NCBI GenBank assembly: GCA_017306155.1
Contig: JAFKJB010000008.1
Coordinates: 62,001-126,000 of the forward strand
Origin: Nitrosospira multiformis
GTDB lineage: Bacteria > Pseudomonadota > Gammaproteobacteria > Burkholderiales > Nitrosomonadaceae
Reading direction: 5' to 3'
Length of the DNA: 64,000 bases
The translations under genes were made by a program, and so were the position numbers. Under the pieces are notes generated by a model that ran no database searches, was not told the DNA's origin, and saw only the letters and a program-made list of their open reading frames with translations. This document shows positions 18,030-25,771 of the stretch, one piece after another (the stretch's first letter is position 1; every line of letters begins with the position of its first letter).

Positions 18030-18605
18030 GTGAAGCTTATCGTCGGCCTTGGCAATCCGGGCAGGGAATATGCGGCCACGCGCCATAATGCCGGCGCCTG
18101 GTGGGTAGCCCGCCTGGCGGATCAATTGGGCATCACGCTGAAGGCCGATGTGAAGTTTCACGGCTTGTGCGCGCATGTCGGGCGGGGCGATTCCGAATCC
18201 TGGCTGCTCAATCCCCAGACCTACATGAACGCCAGCGGAAGGGCAGTGGCTGCGTTGTGCCGTTTCTATCGGATTCAGCCTGAGCAGATACTCGTAGTGC
18301 ACGACGAACTGGACTTGCCACCGGGCGTCTCCAGGCTGAAGCTCGACGGAGGGCTGGGCGGGCACAACGGCTTGAAAGACATTGTCGCGCATCTCGGTAC
18401 CCGGGAGTTCTGGCGCCTGCGGATCGGCATCGGTCATCCGGGAGAAAAGCATGCCGTCGTGAATTACGTATTGCAGCCTCCGCGCAAGGAAGAAGCAGTG
18501 CTGATAGAGGCGGCCATAAACGACAGCCTCGAAGTCTGGCCGCTCATCGCGGAAGGCAATCATCAGGCCGCAATGATGAAGCTGCATACCCACAAGCAAA
18601 GCTGA
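18030..18605 (+). CDS. pth: Peptidyl-tRNA hydrolase
   Basis: Recycles tRNAs by hydrolysing peptidyl-tRNA released from ribosomes. 191 residues. Conserved: MKLIVGLGNPGREYAATRHNAGAWWV with catalytic His20, LLNPQTYMNASGRAV, VVHDELDLPPGVSRLKLDGGLGGHNGLKDI and RLRIGIGHPG. Active site Asn, His and Asp residues are all in place. It follows rplY after the repeat block and precedes ychF, the usual order; the block may have pushed a once tight spacing to about 550 bases. Confidence 0.97.
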   Translation: MKLIVGLGNPGREYAATRHNAGAWWVARLADQLGITLKADVKFHGLCAHVGRGDSESWLLNPQTYMNASGRAVAALCRFYRIQPEQILVVHDELDLPPGVSRLKLDGGLGGHNGLKDIVAHLGTREFWRLRIGIGHPGEKHAVVNYVLQPPRKEEAVLIEAAINDSLEVWPLIAEGNHQAAMMKLHTHKQS

Positions 18606-18650
18606 TATTGAGTTGGGAGTTCCATTCCTTTTGATTCTACCTTCTCCACC

Positions 18651-18680
18651 GTTCACCCTGAGCCTGCCGAAGAGTCGAAC
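18651..18680. repeat. Dispersed-type palindromic element between pth and ychF
   Basis: The stretch GTTCACCCTGAGCCTGCCGA continues to GAAC at 18680, giving GTTC/GAAC ends around a CCTGAGCCTGCCGAAG core. This closely resembles the short CCCTGAGCCTGTCGAAGGG element that occurs many times in various bacterial genomes. The copy count in this genome cannot be seen from one window. Confidence 0.45.
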
Positions 18681-18826
18681 GTGTCGGGATAGACCCGCCG
18701 GCAGTCGGTCAGGTTGATTATCGGCGTAGTATTTAGCCTGTATCTTGAGAATGATCGAAATCTCGCCCGATACTCTTCTAACCATTACCATTACAGCCTC
18801 CTCGAAACGAGTAACCAAATCAAACC

Positions 18827-19930
18827 ATGAGCCTGAAATGCGGTATTGTTGGCTTGCCCAACGTCGGAAAATCCACCCTCTTCAATGCCCTCACCAAGGC
18901 TGGCATAGCTGCCGAGAACTATCCCTTCTGCACCATCGAACCGAATGTCGGCATCGTCGAAGTTCCCGACCCCCGTCTGGCTGAACTTGCTGCCATCGTC
19001 AAGCCGCAAAAGGTGCAGTCCGCAGTGGTTGAGTTTGTCGATATTGCCGGTCTTGTCGCAGGCGCCTCGAAGGGAGAGGGACTGGGCAACAAGTTTCTTG
19101 CTACCATCCGTGAAACCGACGGCATCATCAACATGGTGCGCTGCTTCAAGAATGACAACGTCGTGCACGTCTCCGGCAGGGTCGATCCCATCTCGGACAT
19201 CGAGACCATCCAGACCGAACTGGCGCTCGCCGATCTCGCAACCGTCGAAAAGGTGCTGCAACGGGAAACCAAGCTTGCCAGGTCCGGTGACAAGGAAGCG
19301 GTCAAGTTCGTCGCGCTGCTTGAAAAGGTAAGAGAGCACCTCGACCAGGGCAAGCCGGTCAGAAGCATCGGCCTGGCTGAAGGACTTGATAAGGAACAAC
19401 AGGAACTGCTCAAGCCGCTATGCCTGCTCACCGCCAAACCTGCCATCTATGTGGCGAACGTGGACGAAAAAGGATTCACCGACAATCCGCTGCTGGCACG
19501 CGTGGAAGAGTATGCGGCAGGTGAGGGTGCGCCTGTCGTTGCCATCTGTGCTGCCCTCGAATCCGAAATTGCCGAGATGCCGGATGAGGACAAGCAGGTT
19601 TTTCTCGCCGACATGAACCTGGAAGAACCGGGGCTCAACCGCCTGGTGCGCGCAGCCTATCAACTGCTGGGGTTGCAGACCTACTTTACCGCCGGGGTGA
19701 AAGAAGTGCGCGCCTGGACCATATCAAAAGGGGATACCGCACCCCAGGCGGCTGCTGTCATCCATACCGATTTCGAAAAGGGTTTTATCCGCGCCGAAGT
19801 CATCAGTTATGACGATTTCATCGCTTCTAAAGGCGAGCAGGGCGCCAAGGAAGCGGGCAGGATGCGGCTGGAGGGCAAGGAATATGTCGTCAAGGATGGG
19901 GACGTGATGCATTTCAGGTTCAATGTCTAG
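18827..19930 (+). CDS. ychF: Ribosome-binding ATPase YchF
   Basis: Obg-family P-loop protein that binds ATP rather than GTP and associates with ribosomes. 367 residues. G1 motif [14 protein letters not shown], switch segment [20 protein letters not shown]3 [20 protein letters not shown], the ATP-specific NVDE segment in place of NKxD, and the C-terminal TGS-like domain with [24 protein letters not shown]-like and DVMHFRFNV end. ATG 18827 matches the family N-terminus MSLKCGIVG. Confidence 0.97.
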   Translation: MSLKCGIVGLPNVGKSTLFNALTKAGIAAENYPFCTIEPNVGIVEVPDPRLAELAAIVKPQKVQSAVVEFVDIAGLVAGASKGEGLGNKFLATIRETDGIINMVRCFKNDNVVHVSGRVDPISDIETIQTELALADLATVEKVLQRETKLARSGDKEAVKFVALLEKVREHLDQGKPVRSIGLAEGLDKEQQELLKPLCLLTAKPAIYVANVDEKGFTDNPLLARVEEYAAGEGAPVVAICAALESEIAEMPDEDKQVFLADMNLEEPGLNRLVRAAYQLLGLQTYFTAGVKEVRAWTISKGDTAPQAAAVIHTDFEKGFIRAEVISYDDFIASKGEQGAKEAGRMRLEGKEYVVKDGDVMHFRFNV

Positions 19931-19955
19931 GCGATAAAAGAGCTGCATGAAGTAC

Positions 19956-21809
19956 TTACCGGGCTGCTACCGCGGCTTTTGAACCAAATAATCTGCGGAT
20001 CAACCGGGTATAAGCGCCACCTCTTGCCATCAGTTCCCGATGTGAGCCTCTTTCCACGATGCGCTCCTTGTCCACCATGACAACCTGGTCTGCTTTCTCC
20101 AGCGTGGATAAACGATCTGCAATAACTAACGTGGTACGGTCTTGCATCGCGGTATCCAACGCTGCCTGCACAAGAGGGTCCGCCTCCGGCTCCATCGTTC
20201 CAAGCTTCTCGTTCAGGATCAATAGAGGCGCATTTTTCAGAAGCGCCCGCGCAACGGCGATGCGCAGCCGCTGGTTGACGGGAAGTTGCACGCCATCCTG
20301 CCCGACCCTAGTCTGCAACCCATCCGGCAGCCCCCGGATGAACTCGGATGCGTGAGCAGCGCGAGCCGCCCACGTAATCCGCGCTTCGGTGGCACGTCCC
20401 ATTGCACCATAGGCAATGTTCGCCGCGACAGTATCATTGAACAGTGTCGTGTGTGGAGATACCAATGCAATGTTGGCTCGCAGGCTCGCCAGCGTGATGT
20501 TCCTGAGATCATGCCCGTCCAGCAGGATTCTCCCGGATGTGGGATTGAGGAAACGCGGCACCATACAGGTAAGTACATCCATGGTTTCCGCGCAACCGAC
20601 CACCGCCACTGTTTCACCCGGTTGAATGATCAAGGTAATATCGCGCAATCCGGAATGAAGTCCGCTCTCTCGTGCTGCCGCCGGATCGGAATCCGCCAGG
20701 GAATGAACCTTTAACGAGGCGCCCGGGTTCCGCTCCTCACGCTCGCCGTAACCGACCTCCTCGAATTGCAGTTCCCCGCGTGCCCGCTGAATAACGACGG
20801 TTCCTGTCTCCGGCTCCACTTCCCCGTCAAGTAATGAAAACAGGCTTTCGGCCGCGAGCAGCCCGCGTTGGAGTATTTCCTCCACTTCAGCCATTCGCTT
20901 CGCGGGAGCAATCAACAGCAGAATGGCAGCGATAAGAGAAGCAAAGCTTCCTGCCGTGATTTCACCGGCAACGGCCTCGCTTGCGGCAAAATAGAGAGTG
21001 AGCACTACGGCAGCAGCACCGATGGTTTGCATCAAAGGAACATAAAGAGAGGCAACGGCAACCCGCTTCATGAAAAATCGGCGTGTCTCCTCGGCCTGCT
21101 CCCTCATACGCCGGTTTTCATACTGCTCGCCGCCATAGAGCTTGACCACCATGAAATTTATCGCAGAGCCCTTCAGAATCCGGGTGAGGCCCTCCATCGC
21201 CCGCCCGCTTTCCCGTCCCATCTCCCGCAGTTGTTCTCCAAGCAGTTGCATGATCAGCAGAATCACGGATGACATCAATAAAACCAGCAAGGCAAGCACC
21301 CAGTTGAGGTAAAACATCCATGCAAGCAAGCCAATGATAGTGAACGTGTCCTTGATCATCACTGTCACCACTTTGACAAAAGCGCGCGCTACCTCCGGGG
21401 CATCGGATGTTATCCTGGAGACATGATCGACCGAAATGTGATTGCTGCCGGGGCAGGATTCGTAATACGAATGCGGCAATACGAGCAGCTTGTCGAATAT
21501 CTCGCAGAGCAGATCGGTCACCAGCTTGCTGCCTGCCCAATGGAGCACATAAGTCGTGAGGTGTCCGGCTGCCGCGCGCACTGCAAACAAGCTGATGATT
21601 CCCAAAAGCACGAGTTGCAGCAACTCGGGATTCCGGTTCGCGATAACTTCGTCCATGGCCGGCTGCACCAATGCCGCCAGCATGGGAACGGTCACCGCTG
21701 TCGCAACCATGCAAGCTGTTGCAAGGATGAGCGCGTCCCAGTACGGCGCGACGTATTTCATCACGCGCAGGCATAATTGGCGGGTGCCGTTATTTTGTGT
21801 GTCTTGCAT
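19956..21809 (-). CDS. MsbA-like ABC exporter with degenerate ATPase site
   Basis: 617 residues with the half-transporter layout: six-helix membrane domain (about 20-310) closely similar to MsbA-type lipid flippases (SYYESCPGS, SRITSDAPEVARAF, IIGLLAWMFYLNW, MVVKLYGGEQYE), a 30-residue spacer, and a nucleotide-binding domain (about 345-605). The overall fold is recognisable, but Walker A is GCAETMDV (405-412, no Lys), the Q-loop Gln is Pro452, the signature is LPVNQ (509-513), Walker B has Asn533 for Asp, the D-loop is GTME and the H-loop His is Asp565. ATP hydrolysis looks impossible, yet the frame is intact. Function unknown; it lies convergent with ychF. Confidence 0.88.
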   Translation of the reverse strand: MQDTQNNGTRQLCLRVMKYVAPYWDALILATACMVATAVTVPMLAALVQPAMDEVIANRNPELLQLVLLGIISLFAVRAAAGHLTTYVLHWAGSKLVTDLLCEIFDKLLVLPHSYYESCPGSNHISVDHVSRITSDAPEVARAFVKVVTVMIKDTFTIIGLLAWMFYLNWVLALLVLLMSSVILLIMQLLGEQLREMGRESGRAMEGLTRILKGSAINFMVVKLYGGEQYENRRMREQAEETRRFFMKRVAVASLYVPLMQTIGAAAVVLTLYFAASEAVAGEITAGSFASLIAAILLLIAPAKRMAEVEEILQRGLLAAESLFSLLDGEVEPETGTVVIQRARGELQFEEVGYGEREERNPGASLKVHSLADSDPAAARESGLHSGLRDITLIIQPGETVAVVGCAETMDVLTCMVPRFLNPTSGRILLDGHDLRNITLASLRANIALVSPHTTLFNDTVAANIAYGAMGRATEARITWAARAAHASEFIRGLPDGLQTRVGQDGVQLPVNQRLRIAVARALLKNAPLLILNEKLGTMEPEADPLVQAALDTAMQDRTTLVIADRLSTLEKADQVVMVDKERIVERGSHRELMARGGAYTRLIRRLFGSKAAVAAR

Positions 21810-22126
21810 GAGACGTACAGGCCGAGTTGCGGAAGCAGATGTGGCAAGTCCGGCAAAAGCCGTATTATGGCACTCGCCTTGGCGGCGGATAAAGCGTGGA
21901 AAGCGACGAAAGTTCAGGAAGCCTTTGTAAAATCCCCGCCTGCCCCATTCTGACCCCTCGCTGGCGAAATCAGAATGCTCATAGAGCCCGCGACAGACGT
22001 ATAGGCCGGTAATTTACATGGAGGACAGCGCCAGGAGACGTAGGAAAGGCAGCCAAATGGCGGCCGGGATATTGGCTGCGAGGCTTGGCGCTACCGAATC
22101 GGAGCGTACGTGGATACTCAGGGAGC
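21810..22126. other. Intergenic region without a recognised gene
   Basis: Between the start of the MsbA-like gene and the end of btuB. It must hold the MsbA-like promoter. The only structure noted is a pair of 14-base imperfect direct repeats, AGACGTACAGGCCG at 21811 and AGACGTATAGGCCG at 21995. No credible reading frame or RNA gene was seen. Confidence 0.6.
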
Positions 22127-24223
22127 TCAGTCGAATTGATACTTTACCGTGAGCCAGACGTTGCGTTCCCGGGCAGGCAGCGCGCTGAAGCTCGTGCCCG
22201 CCGAATTGCGAATGGCATAGGAAAAATACTTTTCATCAAGCAGGTTGTTTACAGCCATGCTCAACAGCAGTTTCCTCATCTGATGAGTCACCTTGAGATC
22301 TACAGTGACATAATCCGGCATACGGCGCGTGGCGGTGTTGGCTTGATCGTTATCGAAAACCTGCTCACCTACATAATTCATGACCACTGCCGCGCGGGTA
22401 CTGGAGCCCAACCGGTACGTGCCGCCAGCCGAAACCTTATGACGCGGCACCAGCGGGACGAGATTGCCGGCTACATCCACACCGCCAAAATCTCCCTTTC
22501 GAAAGCGTGCATCAATAAACGTATAGCTGCCGAATATATCGATTGCGCTCGTCACTGCCCATGAGCCTTCCAGCTCAAAACCCTGCCGCCGCGTGGGCGG
22601 CAGATTGACGTTGGCAAAGAACAGGAATGGATCTATGTTTATGAAGCTGATTTCATTGTTGAGGTTGGTTCGGTAGAGCGAAGCGCGCGCACGCAGGGAC
22701 TTTCGCTTGTAATCCAGTCCGAGTTCTCCGGTATGGGCAGTTTGCGGTTCGAGAATCTTCACCCTGGAATCGAACATCGGGCCGCCAAACTGGTTGTAGT
22801 TTTCGTCTACCGTAGCTATCCGGAAACTGCGGCCGAATCGGCCATAGACCGAAAAAGCCTCTCCCAGAGGGTGACGAAGACCTGCATCATAGGCATAAAC
22901 CATACGACTCTGCCGGCCGCTGGCGTAAGCAGCGGGATTGAGGTGGTCGCTCGCCCGGTTGTCTACCCATTGCAACCGCCCTCCAAGGCTGAGAACGGTA
23001 CCTTTAGGTAACGTGGAGGCTTGTTGAAAATAAATCGCACGGTTTTGCTGGGTCGCCACTACATCTGTTTGCGGGATATCGGCGGATGCCGAACCTGGCA
23101 CTGTTTCCGGTCCGGTAAACCGTCTCGATCGGTAATCCCACCATTCGAGATTTGCGCCCAGTACCAGTTCGTGCTCCATGCCGAAAGCTGTGAATGGCAG
23201 CTTCATCCTCGGGTTGAACAGCCACTGGTCGGAGCGGGAATTGACGAATGTTTTGGAATTGAAGCCGTCCAGATGATAATCGTCGAACAATGCGGTACGA
23301 TGGTTATCCCGGAATGAAAAGTCTGCGGCAAGATCGCCGAATCCCGTCTCTTTCTCTCCTCTCAGCGTGACGTATGCACCTTCGCGAGTGCTGAAGTCGC
23401 GCGGCGTCGAGGTGCCTTTCCGATCGGTTCGCAACTGCGCTTCAGTGCGATTGGCGGGCAGTTCCAGTCTTTGATCATCCAGGCCGAACTTCAGCAACGC
23501 CCTGCCGCTGCTGAACCGGTAGCGCAGATCACCCTGCAGATTCGCTTGGCGAAGCGCATTATTCACGCGGTAGTTGTCTGTTCGCAACGCATTTCCCGTA
23601 AGCGCCAGCCCGATGTTCTTCCCTGCCGCGTTGAATGTTCCGTTGAACTCCGTACCGCTGTAGCTGCCGAAGGAAACTCCTCCCGTACCCGATATGCGAC
23701 CGGGACGGGCAGCGCGTGTTACGATATTGATGACGCCGCCGGTAGCGCCTGCTCCATAAACTACGCTGCCGCTGCCGCGCAATACTTCGATGCGCTCGAT
23801 GGTATCGAGAGGAATCGTCGACCAGCGAATGCCGGTCAGTTCATTTTCGTTCATGCGTTGACCATCCAGCAAAACCAGGGTGTTCTCGTTGCCGGTGATA
23901 CCGAATCCGCGCATATCGATCTGCGGGTCGGGACTGCCATCGACATTTCTGGTGTGTATGCCAGACAATTGTTGCAGCAACTCGGGTAAAGTCGAGGCAG
24001 CGCTGTTTCTGATCTCTTCCGCATTGACGATGGAAACTCCAGTGGGCAGCTTGTCGATGGACTCGCTGAAGCGGGTTGCTGTCACGACCACGTCCGGGAG
24101 CAATCGCTCCGCCGGATCGCCGGACACGGCATGCGCCCCTGAAGGAACGGAAATGAAGACCCATGGCATGATATGCCTGCGAAACAAACCCATGATAATT
24201 GCCCGGGAAATATGTATTCCCAC
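22127..24223 (-). CDS. btuB: TonB-dependent cobalamin receptor, BtuB-like
   Basis: Outer membrane TonB-dependent receptor, about 698 residues. The TonB box region reads DVVVTATR, followed by a plug domain (IVNAEEIRNSAASTLPELLQQLSGI, MRGFGITGNENTLVLLDGQRMNE, IERIEVLRGSGSVVYGAGATGGVINIVT) and a 22-strand barrel ending in aromatic YQFD. Assignment to cobalamin (or a related corrinoid) rests on the B12 riboswitch just upstream on the same strand. Start is GTG 24223 or ATG 24193; neither has a strong ribosome binding site. No cobalamin ABC transporter genes lie nearby. Confidence 0.9.
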   Translation of the reverse strand: MGIHISRAIIMGLFRRHIMPWVFISVPSGAHAVSGDPAERLLPDVVVTATRFSESIDKLPTGVSIVNAEEIRNSAASTLPELLQQLSGIHTRNVDGSPDPQIDMRGFGITGNENTLVLLDGQRMNENELTGIRWSTIPLDTIERIEVLRGSGSVVYGAGATGGVINIVTRAARPGRISGTGGVSFGSYSGTEFNGTFNAAGKNIGLALTGNALRTDNYRVNNALRQANLQGDLRYRFSSGRALLKFGLDDQRLELPANRTEAQLRTDRKGTSTPRDFSTREGAYVTLRGEKETGFGDLAADFSFRDNHRTALFDDYHLDGFNSKTFVNSRSDQWLFNPRMKLPFTAFGMEHELVLGANLEWWDYRSRRFTGPETVPGSASADIPQTDVVATQQNRAIYFQQASTLPKGTVLSLGGRLQWVDNRASDHLNPAAYASGRQSRMVYAYDAGLRHPLGEAFSVYGRFGRSFRIATVDENYNQFGGPMFDSRVKILEPQTAHTGELGLDYKRKSLRARASLYRTNLNNEISFINIDPFLFFANVNLPPTRRQGFELEGSWAVTSAIDIFGSYTFIDARFRKGDFGGVDVAGNLVPLVPRHKVSAGGTYRLGSSTRAAVVMNYVGEQVFDNDQANTATRRMPDYVTVDLKVTHQMRKLLLSMAVNNLLDEKYFSYAIRNSAGTSFSALPARERNVWLTVKYQFD

Positions 24224-24309
24224 CGTGAGAACAAGGAAACAGGAAAATATCGTGGGAGCTTCGAACGAAAGAAATATCGATCAGGATATCGCCCCACGCG
24301 ATATGTCCA

Positions 24310-24540
24310 TACGCATCCGAGGCCGGTATCCGGGCTCGCAGGATTTGACGCATCGCCTTCCCATGAACTGGAGAATTCACAGTGGCATTAGAAAACCCGG
24401 GAGGGTTTCCCTGATGCGTCCACGCCTGCTTACCGTTGCGGGGGCAGCCCAGGCATCCGGGGATCTTCATCGATCCCTGACCTGGTTCCCGTTTAACCTG
24501 GCCGCGCGAAGCGGACAGGCACCTCAAACGAGGCGGCATT
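24310..24540 (-). promoter_or_regulatory. Cobalamin (AdoCbl) riboswitch
   Basis: Read on the minus strand from about 24540 down: GGTGCC at the 5' end, TTAAACGGGAA, GGTCAGGG, the hallmark GCTGCCCCCGCAACGGTAA, then GCCACTG, GGGAAGGC and the B12 box GAGCCCGGATACCGGCC ending near 24316. All conserved blocks of the class appear in order. It precedes the TonB receptor gene, whose expression should fall when cobalamin is plentiful. Confidence 0.93.
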
Positions 24541-24558
24541 CTACCAGAACCGTGAAAT

Positions 24559-24577
24559 AAATCATGCGAAATGATTT
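24559..24577. promoter_or_regulatory. 19-bp operator-like palindrome
   Basis: AAATCAT-GCGAA-ATGATTT is a perfect inverted repeat with 7-base arms, placed just upstream of the 5' end of the cobalamin riboswitch, where the btuB promoter should be. The size and AT-rich arms resemble binding sites of Fur-family regulators, but the sequence is not a standard Fur box. Confidence 0.4.
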
Positions 24578-24656
24578 AAAACCCTTGCGGGAAGCTGAGC
24601 TGTCTCATATATTCCACACCTTTCCTGAAGCCACATTCGAAAGACCATGCTAGCAG

Positions 24657-24686
24657 TTGACTGACTGAGGATTTCCAAACTATAGT
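24657..24686 (+). promoter_or_regulatory. Sigma-70 type promoter for the zapB-like gene
   Basis: TTGACT at 24657-24662 and TATAGT at 24681-24686 with an 18-base spacer. Transcription would start near 24692-24694, that is at the ATG itself (24693), and no ribosome binding site is present, so the message may be leaderless. Confidence 0.5.
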
Positions 24687-24692
24687 GCTTTG

Positions 24693-24893
24693 ATGGAACC
24701 GGAACTGGATAATCTAGAAGAAAAAATCACCCAATTCGTACGCTTGTGCCAGCAACTGCGCACCGAGAATATTCAGTTGCGCCAGCAACTGGCAGTTATG
24801 ACGAGCCACAACCGGATATTGGTGGAAAAAATAGATGCAGCTACCTCACGGCTCGAGGTTCTTTTGGCGCGTATTCCTGAGAGCAAAGAATGA
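24693..24893 (+). CDS. ZapB-like small coiled-coil protein
   Basis: 66-residue protein, almost entirely a predicted coiled coil (LEEKITQFVRLCQQLRTENI, LRQQLAVMTSHNRILVEKI, ATSRLEVLLARIPE), of the type found upstream of zapA in proteobacteria and thought to act at the division ring together with ZapA. ATG 24693 is preferred over the in-frame TTG 24690. Its stop overlaps the zapA start (ATGA, 24890-24893). Confidence 0.82.
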   Translation: MEPELDNLEEKITQFVRLCQQLRTENIQLRQQLAVMTSHNRILVEKIDAATSRLEVLLARIPESKE

Positions 24894-25204
24894 ATACAGG
24901 CACGGGCAAGACCCTGGATGTCACTATCATGGGGCGGGAATTCAGGGTGAGTTGCTCGGATGAAGAGCGCGAGGGGTTGCTGCAAGCGGTAGCCTATCTC
25001 AACAAGAAGATGCGCGAGATCAGGGACAGCGGCAAAGTACTCGGCTCAGAGCGCATCACCGTCATGGCAGCCCTGAACATCACCCATGAGTTGCTCAATG
25101 CGAGAAACAAGGAAGGCTTTGACATGGAAGAATTTAGGCGTAGAATCGATCACATGCAGGCAATGCTCGATGCTGCCATGCCGGAGCAGGACAAACTGTT
25201 TTAA
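24890..25204 (+). CDS. zapA: Cell division protein ZapA
   Basis: 104-residue FtsZ-associated protein that cross-links FtsZ filaments. Seen: the globular head LDVTIMGREFRVSCSDEEREGLLQAVAYLNKKMREIRDSGKVLGSERITVMAALNITHELL-like sequence and the C-terminal coiled coil EEFRRRIDHMQAMLDAAMPEQ. Overlaps the zapB-like gene by 4 bases. The 6S RNA gene follows about 80 bases downstream, the usual arrangement in beta- and gammaproteobacteria. Confidence 0.93.
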   Translation: MNTGTGKTLDVTIMGREFRVSCSDEEREGLLQAVAYLNKKMREIRDSGKVLGSERITVMAALNITHELLNARNKEGFDMEEFRRRIDHMQAMLDAAMPEQDKLF

Positions 25205-25285
25205 TCCGGAAGCCAGCCTTTGAAGCAACCGAACAGATGTTGCGTCTGCGGTTTGTGCTGAATACCGCGGAAGTGACAAGGGTCG

Positions 25286-25465
25286 TTCCCTGCGGTGTTT
25301 GTTAAGGTCTATATTCTTTGAACCAACTTTTTGGGAAACGGTTACGAACCAGAGCGATGCTGTTGTGCGCCTCCCATGCGGAAGCGCCTGATGCATCCGG
25401 CAAGTGACCACCTTGAACCTCAGGGTTCAAGATAAACGGCCTGACGGCATTTGCGGGGACTTTAT
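25286..25465 (+). ncRNA. ssrS: 6S RNA
   Basis: Regulatory RNA that binds sigma-70 RNA polymerase by mimicking an open promoter. The closing stem is formed by CCCTGCGG at 25288 and the TTGCGGGG at 25451; the central 3' side contains the characteristic CACCTTGAACC ... GGGTTCAAG hairpin (25411-25432) as in E. coli 6S RNA. Position immediately after zapA supports it. Ends are approximate. Confidence 0.85.
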
Positions 25466-25475
25466 CAGGAAGGGC

Positions 25476-25504
25476 AAAAAAAAGCGGCAATGCCGCTTTT
25501 TTTT
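25476..25504 (+). terminator. Rho-independent terminator after 6S RNA
   Basis: GCGGC-AAT-GCCGC stem (25484-25496) flanked by eight A and eight T residues; a textbook intrinsic terminator that ends the 6S RNA (and zapA) transcript and could work in both directions. Confidence 0.92.
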
Positions 25505-25771
25505 GTTGGCTTCTTCACCCTGATTGACCAATCCCGCTGATCTCTGGATTACGCTTCGCTCATCCGCCAATCTGCCAATCTGCCCGGAAAGAATTCATCG
25601 CTGCATCGACCTCCCTGCGTCTCCACGCCAGGCCGTTACGATGCCCCATCGGGGTTGCTTCCGAGTACTGCCAAATCCGGTCTGACATACTACCCTGAAG
25701 TTGAATCTGGCTGACTCGGCTTGTAAAATTCCTGATCCGTGCTTACTTTCCCTTCTGAGAGAATTGCCCGC

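Noticed and set aside
23841-24539. 232-codon minus-strand frame upstream of and into btuB
   Set aside because: Most of it is the cobalamin riboswitch; the rest overlaps btuB in another frame.
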